Positions 8,803-16,454 of a DNA stretch of 64,000 bases are shown piece after piece. A model generated the notes under the pieces. The model was given only the letters and a program-made list of their open reading frames with translations. It did not search any database and had not been told where the DNA came from. Location: assembly GCF_002104455.1 (NCBI RefSeq), contig NZ_NBOC01000004.1, positions 124,001-188,000 on the forward strand, given 5' to 3'. Numbering within the stretch: position 1 is the stretch's first letter; each line of letters opens with the position of its first letter. The stretch comes from Colwellia chukchiensis (GTDB lineage: Bacteria; Pseudomonadota; Gammaproteobacteria; Enterobacterales; Alteromonadaceae). The translations under genes were made by a program, and so were the position numbers.

Positions 8803-8937
8803 GGTAAGTGAGTCGGCACAAATTAAAACAGCACCAATTTCGATCATTTCCATTTCGTTTACTGGAAAAGAGTTATCTTTACAACAAGTTGCTTCAACAT
8901 CAATAATTAAAAAGTATTTAAATTTATCTAAATCCAT
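8350..8937 (-). CDS. DEDDh-family 3'-5' exonuclease
   Basis: This is a 195-residue protein from the chosen ATG. The first catalytic pair is in FLIIDVEATC near the N-terminus, a second acidic helix is in TQHDVDHAPYYPEA, and the C-terminal HHRGIDDANN gives the His-x4-Asp of the DEDDh class. Size and motifs resemble small ERI-1/KapD-type exonucleases acting on RNA or DNA ends. An upstream in-frame ATG (8964) would add nine residues, but AAGGGA just before 8937 favours the shorter form. It is the intact counterpart of the truncated copy at 5149-5604. Its original neighbour was probably the DUF2357 nuclease gene, because both ends are carried together on the repeat, so a role in the same defence locus is plausible but unproven. 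Confidence 0.85.
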   Translation of the reverse strand: MDLDKFKYFLIIDVEATCCKDNSFPVNEMEMIEIGAVLICADSLTKLDEFSTFIQPQRHPKLTDFCTNLTTITQHDVDHAPYYPEAINTFQKWLGNYDNYLFCSWGEYDKQQFEQDCAFHSLPYPITSPHLNIKKQFSKAQKVRKRQGMAGALKLAKIPFSGSHHRGIDDANNMIKLMPYVMGRVFIDSQKKFSK

Positions 8938-9021
8938 CATTTCCCTTAATGTTGTGTGGCGCAATTATAGCCTTTAACAAATAATTTAGAAATATCGATT
9001 TAGTCAAAGGCGTAAACTTAA

Positions 9022-10281
9022 CTAAAATGAAAACGAATTTTCGACATCTCCATCTGTTGGCTCTCTTAATCTTTTTAAGTATGGTTTTAGCTTTTCGAAT
9101 GCAATTTGTTTTTCTCTATCTTTTTTTGCTAGCCACAAAAAATACAATGTCAATAATTTTCGTAAAATTCTAGAAATTGAAATTAATTGCTCAATTTCAT
9201 GTTTTTTCATGCCTTTGAATGAGTTGCGTATCCATATTCCGCCCAGTGCTGCTCTTTTGTATTTTGAACGTCTCTTTCTATCAGTTAGTTTTATCTTAAA
9301 TGTTTTGAGTAATATCAAATTGGGGGCATATGATGGTTGCTGTGGTAATTCAAAGTTTTCAATTGCACTGGTTACTCTCTTTTCAACATTGTTAAATTCG
9401 ATAATAAGATTGAGGTCGCGGCTTATGTTATATGAAACACCTCGTTTCGAAAGCTCACGCCAGCTATATCCTATTCCAAGTTTTGAACCAGATATTTTAT
9501 AATTTTCAATTGAAAACGAGACACCTCGCACCTCATCCCGTCTTGTTTGTATGAAACAGCCAATACCGACGTCACCTAATCTCGTTATAAAATCGAGTAG
9601 TGAAATTTGAGGGTTTTCTCTCAATATGGTATCAATTTCGCTGCGAATAGTTTGAACCTTAGTTTTGTATTTAGCGTTATTAACTTTTTTACCGGGGCCG
9701 TCAGTATAGGGGTTGTGGTCGTGTTTTAAGCCAAACATTTTTTCTAATTCATTGCGGATCATTGCGGTCTTTTTGTAGCTGTTACTAAGAACTAATCGTC
9801 TATGAGGTGCCGAATTGGAAATAGCACAACATGCTAGATGAAGATGCTGGTTTTTAGTGTCTTTGTGTAATACGGCGACCCAGTGATGATCAGTAAAACC
9901 CAACTTTTTAGTTAGTTCATCTGCTAAAGATTTCCATTGAACAGAATTTAGTGACTCTCCTTCAGGAAGGGACACCACTATATGCTCAATTGGGTGTTTT
10001 ACACGCTTGTTTTGATTTTCAGCATTGAGAAACATGTGGATGGTTGGGGCTAAATCTGCTTCCTTACCACTCAGTTTGATAAGTCTTCCATCATTAAAAC
10101 TGATAAGTGGATTTTGCAATAATATACTTGAGCTGTATCCTATGAACTCTATGGTTTCGTTTGTTAAATCGAATTGATTGCTACTTCGAGTGTGTTTAGT
10201 TTTCCCGAAAATATAATTAATCAACCTACCAACTCTTCCTTGATTATTGCTTTTTTTTGACTTTAAATATTCGATGATCAT
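9022..10281 (-). CDS. Relaxase / mobilisation protein (HUH type, MobA/VirD2-like)
   Basis: This 419-residue protein has an N-terminal relaxase domain. The metal-binding three-histidine motif is clear: H139 with H146 and H148 in HKDTKNQHLHL, the pattern of MOBP-type relaxases. Tyr23 in RLINYIFGK is the likely DNA-attacking tyrosine. The relaxase nicks oriT and stays covalently bound to the transferred strand. The C-terminal 200 residues are basic and unassigned. It lies 14 bp after a MobC-like gene and an oriT-like region is found just upstream of that, so this is a complete minimal mobilisation module. No mating-pair or coupling-protein genes are seen, so transfer would need a helper conjugative element. 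Confidence 0.85.
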   Translation of the reverse strand: MIIEYLKSKKSNNQGRVGRLINYIFGKTKHTRSSNQFDLTNETIEFIGYSSSILLQNPLISFNDGRLIKLSGKEADLAPTIHMFLNAENQNKRVKHPIEHIVVSLPEGESLNSVQWKSLADELTKKLGFTDHHWVAVLHKDTKNQHLHLACCAISNSAPHRRLVLSNSYKKTAMIRNELEKMFGLKHDHNPYTDGPGKKVNNAKYKTKVQTIRSEIDTILRENPQISLLDFITRLGDVGIGCFIQTRRDEVRGVSFSIENYKISGSKLGIGYSWRELSKRGVSYNISRDLNLIIEFNNVEKRVTSAIENFELPQQPSYAPNLILLKTFKIKLTDRKRRSKYKRAALGGIWIRNSFKGMKKHEIEQLISISRILRKLLTLYFLWLAKKDREKQIAFEKLKPYLKRLREPTDGDVENSFSF

Positions 10282-10295
10282 TGCCGTTCTCGCCT

Positions 10296-10769
10296 TTAAC
10301 GTAACTTCTCTTTTTCGTTTACTAAGTTTTGTAGTTGCTGAATTGTCAAAGTTTCAAAAGCAATTTGCTGAATTGAAGAGCTAAAATTATTTGTTAAGAA
10401 GTATTGCCAAACATTAATTTTTTGAGATGTGTTATGAACTAGCTGCATTGACTCAACAAGATATTTTTCTTTATCTCTATTAGATAAGAATACATTTTGA
10501 TCTAATAGTGCTTGATCTAAGTGATTTATTAGCTTTGAGAATGAGTTGTGTAATGACCTTAATTGGGTCGCAACTTCTTTATTCATAACAGGAAGAGGAG
10601 GGGGGACAAATTGGTTATTTTTAACTCTGTCCAGAATCACGTCTCGGACAAAGTGGCCGATGGTGTGATAGTCTGATTTATAAAAGGCATCATTTACAAG
10701 TGCAATCTCTTGCTGATTCATTTTTGTGCCAAGTGAACTTTTTCTAGTATGTTTATTTCTTTTGGTCAT
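10296..10769 (-). CDS. MobC-like mobilisation accessory protein
   Basis: This 157-residue protein has a basic N-terminus and a region (KMNQQEIALVNDAF, then GHFVRDVILDRV) that looks like the ribbon-helix-helix DNA-binding part of MobC-family relaxosome proteins. The second half is helical (LRSLHNSFSKLINHLDQALL), also usual for MobC. Such proteins bind oriT and help the relaxase open the nic region. It is the first gene of the two-gene mob operon and is transcribed away from the oriT-like sequence. The family call rests on position and general pattern more than on a strong motif. Confidence 0.65.
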   Translation of the reverse strand: MTKRNKHTRKSSLGTKMNQQEIALVNDAFYKSDYHTIGHFVRDVILDRVKNNQFVPPPLPVMNKEVATQLRSLHNSFSKLINHLDQALLDQNVFLSNRDKEKYLVESMQLVHNTSQKINVWQYFLTNNFSSSIQQIAFETLTIQQLQNLVNEKEKLR

Positions 10770-10832
10770 AACTTTACCTTTATTAGTTATGACGAAATCA
10801 ATCCTCGTTTAAATTAAACTTATTGTATCTCC

Positions 10833-10910
10833 ATAAGACTTCGTCTTATTTTATTATTTACTTTTGGTTGCATGAGCAACTGTTTTTTAGATTTGTCGCG
10901 TGAGCGACAA
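10833..10910. repeat. Three short perfect hairpins in a row
   Basis: Three perfect hairpins follow one another: ATAAGAC-TTC-GTCTTAT (10833-10849), GTTGC-ATGA-GCAAC (10867-10880) and TTGTCGC-GTGA-GCGACAA (10893-10910). The last two share an RTGA loop. They lie in the non-coding stretch between the MobC gene and the oriT-like hairpin. They could be relaxosome protein-binding sites or an RNA-level control element for the mob operon. Confidence 0.75.
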
Positions 10911-10924
10911 CAGGGGTTAAATTG

Positions 10925-10972
10925 AGTAACTTTTACGACAGTAAAAATAGTTACTATTTAACATACCCTGCC
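10925..10972. other. Candidate origin of transfer (hairpin plus nic-like sequence)
   Basis: A long hairpin, AGTAAC-TTTTAC / GTAAAA-(ATA)-GTTACT, spans 10925-10955 with a GACA loop. Seven bases later ATACCCTGCC occurs at 10963-10972, similar to the RP4-type (MOBP) nic core TATCCTGCC. An inverted repeat just before nic is the standard oriT layout. The mob genes are transcribed away from it. The rest of the non-coding stretch 10770-11465 holds three smaller hairpins, the right arm of the 74-bp inverted repeat and no gene that can be supported. Confidence 0.55.
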
Positions 10973-11230
10973 ATGACGGCCTATACCTATAATTATAACT
11001 AATTCACAAGGTTAAAAATAGTAACTTTTTGTTTTAAATAGAAAATAAAATTTCATCAAGTATTTATTCTAAGTTTATTAGTTAGATATGAACGAACTTA
11101 CTAAAAAATTATTTTTTCCGAATTTACTGTGTAAATTGTTGATACTATCTTTTGGTAAATATAGAGTTTATTGTTAAGGCTAAGGTCAAAAAATAAAACA
11201 GGGAACATATAAAGTGTAGTAATATAAAGT

Positions 11231-11304
11231 GTAGTAGCTCATATCTCATCTTACAGTTTTGTTGATTAGGTTTAGACTTCACCTGACAGGCAGCTAAGAG
11301 CGAT
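11231..11304. repeat. 74-bp inverted repeat, right arm
   Basis: This is the partner of 8159-8232, inverted. Read on the minus strand it ends GAGCTACTAC, followed by two tandem copies of TACTACACTTTATAT. The left arm has the same structure with a different 8-bp flank. The two arms enclose the exonuclease, the mob genes and the oriT-like region. Confidence 0.9.
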
Positions 11305-11465
11305 AAAGAGACGGTCGGGTCAACTCGTTTTTGGACAGAAATGAGTTAGAGCCAACGGACGGCTCTGTGCCATTTTCGGTCTTTCGACTGCAATATTACA
11401 TCTTAAAACTAATTGCGACTACAGATGTTCACCATCTCATTTTTGATTAAACTTATCGTTGAGTA

Positions 11466-13436
11466 TTATTTTCCCTGCTGAGAATACCAATAGTTTTTAT
11501 ACGCCAAACTTCCCCACAATACATGGGCCAATGCAATTTCTGAAGTATCATGATTAACATCTATTGGTGATAGTGTGTTGAGTTCATAATTATATTGAAA
11601 GTTCAAAGGTGCTTTACTTGGCTGAAGGATGGTTACTTCATCATTAACCATATAAGCAAAATTCTCTGCATACTGCATCATAGCTCTATTAGAAGCCGTT
11701 GGAACTGTTAGGTCTTGACCTAACATTGGTGAAATATTCTCTATACCCATTAATGACAAAAGAGTTGGTGCTAAATCGATTTGACTGACTATTCGTTGAT
11801 CTAAAGTGGGTTCTTTACCTGAGTTTAGGATCACACCCGGAATATGGAAATTGTTAATAGGAACAAGATCTTTACCCATTGCTCTTGCATCATGGTCGGC
11901 AACAACGAGGAATATTGTGTTTTCCCAATAGGCTTGCATCTTTGCTTTTGCAATAAATTGTCCTAAGGCATAATCTGCATATTGTATGGCTTTATGGCGC
12001 AGTAATTCTTTGTCATCATACTTCGTCAATTGTTTATCGCTATACTGGATAGAGGTAACAATACCGTCAGGAATTTCAAATGGATCATGGTTACTTGACG
12101 TAAATATGAAGCTAAAAAATGGTTTTCCTTCGTTATGAAGCTTAGTTAACTCAATATCAGCTTGATTAAACAAATCACCATCGCTTGCCCCCCAAGACGC
12201 TACAAATTGTGGGTTTTCAATATCATTAAAGTCAACAATGTCTGTAAAACCGTTTCCTAGAAAGAAGCTTTTCATGTTGTCGAAATGACTTTCTCCACCA
12301 TAAATAAATTGAGTCTCATAACCATTTTCTTTTAGCAGAGATGCAATAGTAAAGAAGTCCTTTTGCGATTTGTCTAACTTAACTACTGCCCTAGAGGGAG
12401 TTGGAGTAAAGCCAGTTATAACCGCTTCAATACCTCTAACGGAGCGAGTGCCTGTTGCGTATAATCGTTTAAATGCCCAACCTTCTTGATTTAATTTATC
12501 AATTTCAGGTGTCAGCGGGATTCCACCAAGAGATGATACATATTGGGCACCTAAGCTTTCTTCAAGGATAATTACCAAGTTTTTTGGTTGCCCCTTAAAG
12601 CTCGGAGAGCGCTTACTTAAAGTGGGTAAGTTATCGTTTTTGAAGCTGTCTAAAGGTTGTTTTGACTCCTGACGAACTAGCTCAATAACTCGATCATCTT
12701 CCATCTTGCCATACAACTTAGCTGCATTTTTTTCATCACCGAATTGATTAAGCGCATAAGCAACACTGTAGGTCGAATTTAATGTAAGTGAATTAACTAG
12801 TGGGTCAGTGGAAAAGTACACTAAGGCAGGATTGATTGGTCTGTGGCCTAATGTCCCTCGTGCAGATAAAGCAATTATTACAAAAAGCATCAAACAAGAA
12901 ACCAGCCTACTTCCGATTGCTGCGTTATCTTCTTTTACTTTGTTAGAGACTACGTGATCAGTAAACTGCCATATTTTTTTAACAGGAAATAGCAATAGAG
13001 CAAACACTATCAATATTGTTATCAAATGACCATTCACCAGCATTTTAGACACTTCATCAGGATAAGCTAGATATTCAATAAATAGCCTGTTTGGTCTAAA
13101 GCCGTATTCATTGATAAATGCGGGCGTTGCTAATTCAAAAAACAATATGCCCATAAAGCAGATCAAAAACCAAATTCGCAAAACCAATGACCAATATTCT
13201 TGAAATCTAGTTTTTGACACCCAAGGGTGCAATAACGCCGGGATGGCGCATAAGTAACCTACGCTACTTAAGTCTATACGAAAGCCATTTGTGATTAGGC
13301 TCCATATACTATTTAAGTCATTAAATCTATCTAATTGCCAGATAGCCAACCCTGTTCGTACTAAGGTTAGGAATAGCATGACAGAAACAGAGAATAGTAG
13401 GAATGGTCTGATAAAGCTGTAGATAGAAGTAAACAT
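11466..13436 (-). CDS. LTA synthase-like phosphoglycerol transferase (sulfatase-fold membrane enzyme)
   Basis: This is a 656-residue protein with about five N-terminal membrane segments (residues 10-190) and a periplasmic alkaline-phosphatase/sulfatase-fold domain. The latter has NLVIILEESLG (metal ligand Glu), the TGTRSVRG segment with the likely Thr nucleophile, and the late VVADHDAR metal-binding motif. The family contains LtaS and the MdoB phosphoglycerol transferases, which move glycerol phosphate from phosphatidylglycerol to an envelope acceptor and release diacylglycerol. It lies downstream of a diacylglycerol kinase gene in the same orientation and has its own copy of the TTAAG box 43 bp before its start. 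The acceptor in this Gram-negative cell is unknown; a periplasmic glucan or surface polysaccharide is possible. Confidence 0.85.
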   Translation of the reverse strand: MFTSIYSFIRPFLLFSVSVMLFLTLVRTGLAIWQLDRFNDLNSIWSLITNGFRIDLSSVGYLCAIPALLHPWVSKTRFQEYWSLVLRIWFLICFMGILFFELATPAFINEYGFRPNRLFIEYLAYPDEVSKMLVNGHLITILIVFALLLFPVKKIWQFTDHVVSNKVKEDNAAIGSRLVSCLMLFVIIALSARGTLGHRPINPALVYFSTDPLVNSLTLNSTYSVAYALNQFGDEKNAAKLYGKMEDDRVIELVRQESKQPLDSFKNDNLPTLSKRSPSFKGQPKNLVIILEESLGAQYVSSLGGIPLTPEIDKLNQEGWAFKRLYATGTRSVRGIEAVITGFTPTPSRAVVKLDKSQKDFFTIASLLKENGYETQFIYGGESHFDNMKSFFLGNGFTDIVDFNDIENPQFVASWGASDGDLFNQADIELTKLHNEGKPFFSFIFTSSNHDPFEIPDGIVTSIQYSDKQLTKYDDKELLRHKAIQYADYALGQFIAKAKMQAYWENTIFLVVADHDARAMGKDLVPINNFHIPGVILNSGKEPTLDQRIVSQIDLAPTLLSLMGIENISPMLGQDLTVPTASNRAMMQYAENFAYMVNDEVTILQPSKAPLNFQYNYELNTLSPIDVNHDTSEIALAHVLWGSLAYKNYWYSQQGK

Positions 13437-13478
13437 CGCAATTCTTTTTAGTGAATAACACGATGTTTACTGTATTAG

Positions 13479-13500
13479 GTTAAACTTAAGAATTGCTTAA
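13479..13500 (-). promoter_or_regulatory. PmrA-like box upstream of the phosphoglycerol transferase gene
   Basis: On the minus strand this reads TTAAGCAATTC followed by TTAAGTTTAAC, two half-sites with 11-bp phasing. Near-identical boxes lie at 16433-16453 and 19945-19966. TAATAC/TACAGT just downstream could be the -10, placing the box over the -35. The phasing is what an OmpR-family dimer binds; the regulator at 19231-19905 is the obvious candidate. Confidence 0.65.
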
Positions 13501-13520
13501 TTAAAACTGATAATTAGACA

Positions 13521-14279
13521 TTAATGTTGTTTTAAAGCAGGTCGTTGAGGTAGAAGTATGATCAAAACTACTATTACAAACAGTAGTGTCGCGGTAGCTG
13601 AATATCTACTCAATTCCAAACCACCGTGCGCAACAGGCTTGTCTAAAAAGTCACCAACAACCGCGCCTAAGGGACGAGTCAAAACAAATGCAAGCCAAAA
13701 TAACATTGTTCTAGATACTTTAGTGAACATATATAGGGTTAATACAATTCCTAAGCCTGTACTGAAAATATATGCAGCTCCAATATAACCCAATCCAGCA
13801 GTATCAGCAGTCCAGTCTCCCAGTGCAGTCCCAAGTGTTTGAGAAAACATAATGGTTAACCAGTAAAACGATTCAGCTTTAGGGTTGTCAATAGAAGAAA
13901 CACTGATACTTCCAATTGTTCTATACCAAATAGCTAATGTAATAATTAAGAGAGTAGCTAATAGAGTTGAACCTCCTAAATACCCAATTCCCAACGATCT
14001 ATCGGCAAAATCAGCAAGTGTTGTCCCCACTGTCGTTGATGCAATAATAGTGATCCAATAAATAAACGGGCTAAATTTTGTAGATTTTACTTGCATAATA
14101 ACAGCAGCAATAAAAAAGGACATAAAGATTACAGTTCCAACTAAATAGCCCAAATTCATTGACATTGAAACAGCATCACCACCTGTTTCACCTAACGTAG
14201 TCGCGAGTATTTTTATTATCCAAAACCCTATTGTTAATTGAGGTACTTTTATCAGAGCATCGTTAAATTGTTTATTCAT
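13521..14279 (-). CDS. DUF347-repeat membrane protein
   Basis: This 252-residue integral membrane protein is built from four internal repeats, each with a motif such as TLGETGGD, TVGTTLAD, TLGTALGD and PLGAVVGD at a helix start. That is the DUF347 (COG4705) repeat pattern. About eight membrane segments are expected. The function of the family is not established; the repeated Asp/Gly motifs suggest a transport path, but this is a guess. A GAGGAA lies 7 bp before the start. It follows dgkA by 27 bp in the same orientation, so it is probably the last gene of the eptA-dgkA transcription unit and may act in the same envelope response. Confidence 0.8.
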   Translation of the reverse strand: MNKQFNDALIKVPQLTIGFWIIKILATTLGETGGDAVSMSMNLGYLVGTVIFMSFFIAAVIMQVKSTKFSPFIYWITIIASTTVGTTLADFADRSLGIGYLGGSTLLATLLIITLAIWYRTIGSISVSSIDNPKAESFYWLTIMFSQTLGTALGDWTADTAGLGYIGAAYIFSTGLGIVLTLYMFTKVSRTMLFWLAFVLTRPLGAVVGDFLDKPVAHGGLELSRYSATATLLFVIVVLIILLPQRPALKQH

Positions 14280-14306
14280 ATAAAATTCCTCTATGTGAGT
14301 ATGTCA

Positions 14307-14672
14307 TTAAAAAAGAACTACCAACCAAATACATATAGCAATCACTATACTCACTAATACTGCGGCAGACCCTAAATCTTTCGCTAAACCTGACAGTGGG
14401 TGTATTTCGAAACCAATACGGTCAACGACTGCCTCTATTGCAGTATTTACTATCTCGGTAAACATAATGAACAGTACCGCAATGATAAGTATGAGTTGCT
14501 CTTTCAGTGTAATATTGAACAAGAAAGTTACGGGGATCGACAATATGAGCAACAGTAACTCTTGTCTGAATGCGGCTTCATTCCTTAGGAGCCATTTGAA
14601 CGCTCTAGTTGAATTTAATGTTGCGAGATAAACTCGATTAAAACCTTTAGGCTTGTTTTCACTATCAAACAC
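14307..14672 (-). CDS. dgkA: Diacylglycerol kinase
   Basis: This is a 121-residue inner-membrane protein with three membrane segments, the normal size for bacterial DgkA. The signature EIVNTAIEAVVDRI, followed by AKDLGSAAV, carries the conserved catalytic Glu and Asp residues. DgkA phosphorylates diacylglycerol to phosphatidic acid and returns it to phospholipid synthesis. It starts 3 bp after the phosphoethanolamine transferase gene, so the two are one operon. This pairing makes biochemical sense: transfer of phosphoethanolamine from phosphatidylethanolamine leaves diacylglycerol, which the kinase removes. The nearby phosphoglycerol transferase would release the same by-product. The eptA-dgkA arrangement is known from mobile colistin-resistance loci of the mcr-3 type. 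Confidence 0.93.
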   Translation of the reverse strand: MFDSENKPKGFNRVYLATLNSTRAFKWLLRNEAAFRQELLLLILSIPVTFLFNITLKEQLILIIAVLFIMFTEIVNTAIEAVVDRIGFEIHPLSGLAKDLGSAAVLVSIVIAICIWLVVLF

Positions 14673-14675
14673 GGA

Positions 14676-16358
14676 TTAGTTTACTCCTTGAGAAATTGTT
14701 GGTGACTTTGCATTTGCTACGGAAACACCATTAGTACAATGATTAAAAGGGTTGTTTTTAGGTTGATAAACTTTTGACTTTACTTGCATTTCAGCAAGTA
14801 AAATATCGAATACGTTGTCATGAGATATAGGCTGTTCACTAATTTTATTTAAACAATCTAACTTGGCTTTGTGATGTAATTTATCCCCCCAATAAATCAA
14901 TGGCACTTTTGTTTGTTCTTCTGGTGCAAATGCGTAAGGTAAACCATGTAAATACACGCCACTTTCGCCCAAAGATTCACCGTGATCAGAAACATAAATC
15001 ATTGATGTTTTGATATTGTTCTCATTGCTCAATGCTGCAAGTTCTGTGATGATTTCTGACAAGACTAAATCAGTATAAGCAATAGTGTTGTTGTAGGTAT
15101 TAACCAGTTCCTCTTGACTACAATTTTGGATATCACTACGTTGACAGTCAGGAGAAAATACTCGTTTATCTTTGGGGTAGCGTCGGTAGTAAGTTGGTCC
15201 ATGAGAGCCGATCATATGAAGTACTATTAGTGTATTGTCGCTTTTCAATGAATGAAGTTTCTTTCTTAATTCGTCAACCAGAACTTCATCGAAACAGTAC
15301 TCATCATCACATAATGGATTTTTACTATTAGTAGAAATCTGCTCCGTTTTTACCCTTGAGCAAACGCCTTTGCAGCTACCATTATTATTGCTGATCCAAT
15401 ACACTTCAGCTCCTGCCAAGTGAATTAAATCAACGGCATTTTGTTGTGCTACCGCCACTCTTTTCTCGTAGTTGTTTTTGTTTAACCTTGAAAACATACA
15501 AGGTACAGATACCGCGGTTGCTGTTCCACAGGAGGTAACATCTTTAAATGAAACAACGCCTAAGTCTTTAGTTAGGCTATTGGTCTGCTTTTCATAACCA
15601 TTTAAAGAAAAATTTTGGGATCTTGCTGTTTCACCTAGCACTAAAACAGTAATACTTTTGTTACTATCATCATTTTTAATGGTTGGAGACGTGTCTAACA
15701 GGCTGAATTTTAACGGAGGATACAAATAGTTTTTTCGAACATATTTTACTGTTGAATCAATCAAGGCATATGGCGTTAGATAGCCCACTAAATCGCGATT
15801 ATTTCGGCCAACAGATGCATAGTTTGAATAAAATACTATTGCAATTAGAAATATTACACCGACACTGCCGCTAAGTAATTTTATCCGTGCGAGCAATTCC
15901 CCGACAAAAGAACTATAGGTCAATTGAACGTTGGCAATAAGAAGTGAAGGTATTACTCCAAAAAATAGAAAGAACAATATTGCGGAGAAGTTAAAATAAG
16001 AAAATGCTTCAGCCGTATCCGTTTCAACTGTATTTTGGATCATGCCATAATCAAAAACTATACCGTATGTCACAGTGCTATAAAAAAGAACAGACGACAA
16101 TAAAACCAATAAGATGAGTAGTGGTTTTGTTATCCATCGAAAGGATAAAAAGCATTGAACGAAAATAGACAATGCCAATAAAAAAACAGGGACAGACAGT
16201 AAGAAAAAAAGATTGTAAGATTCAAGGGCTGTAACCACTGTCGTTATTTTACTTAAAAATGGGAAATTCAAAACTAAAGTGATGTATACGCAGGTATAAA
16301 TCACTAATTGATTAGTTGTGAGCTTAATTTGGTTTAAAAAATTGATAATTTTGTACAC
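14676..16358 (-). CDS. eptA: Phosphoethanolamine transferase, EptA/PmrC type
   Basis: This is a 560-residue enzyme with five N-terminal membrane segments (about residues 15-195) and a periplasmic sulfatase-fold domain. The domain starts at VLVLGETARSQNFSLNGY and continues with SCGTATAVSVPC, where the Thr nucleophile and a disulfide Cys are conserved. Later come MIGSHGPTY and YVSDHGESLGE with metal ligands, and several further Cys pairs. This is the EptA/MCR pattern; the family adds phosphoethanolamine to lipid A and lowers polymyxin binding. Translation probably starts at GTG 16358. A PmrA-like box lies about 75 bp upstream and a two-component system is encoded just beyond, so polymyxin- or metal-responsive control is likely. 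Lipid A as acceptor is inferred from the family. Confidence 0.9.
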   Translation of the reverse strand: MYKIINFLNQIKLTTNQLVIYTCVYITLVLNFPFLSKITTVVTALESYNLFFLLSVPVFLLALSIFVQCFLSFRWITKPLLILLVLLSSVLFYSTVTYGIVFDYGMIQNTVETDTAEAFSYFNFSAILFFLFFGVIPSLLIANVQLTYSSFVGELLARIKLLSGSVGVIFLIAIVFYSNYASVGRNNRDLVGYLTPYALIDSTVKYVRKNYLYPPLKFSLLDTSPTIKNDDSNKSITVLVLGETARSQNFSLNGYEKQTNSLTKDLGVVSFKDVTSCGTATAVSVPCMFSRLNKNNYEKRVAVAQQNAVDLIHLAGAEVYWISNNNGSCKGVCSRVKTEQISTNSKNPLCDDEYCFDEVLVDELRKKLHSLKSDNTLIVLHMIGSHGPTYYRRYPKDKRVFSPDCQRSDIQNCSQEELVNTYNNTIAYTDLVLSEIITELAALSNENNIKTSMIYVSDHGESLGESGVYLHGLPYAFAPEEQTKVPLIYWGDKLHHKAKLDCLNKISEQPISHDNVFDILLAEMQVKSKVYQPKNNPFNHCTNGVSVANAKSPTISQGVN

Positions 16359-16432
16359 TTAACTTACCTTAGAAAGAATGTAATGCTTTTTCATAAAGAC
16401 ACCTCTTATGAGTATGGCTTTATGGTAATTTT

Positions 16433-16453
16433 GTTAACTTAAGATTTGCTTAG
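16433..16453 (-). promoter_or_regulatory. PmrA-like box upstream of eptA
   Basis: On the minus strand this reads CTAAGCAAATC then TTAAGTTAAC, the same 11-bp-phased half-sites as the boxes at 13479 and 19945. It lies immediately after the stop codon of the DUF5916 gene. This suggests that eptA-dgkA has its own regulated promoter as well as any read-through from the two-component operon. Confidence 0.65.
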
Positions 16454-16454
16454 T

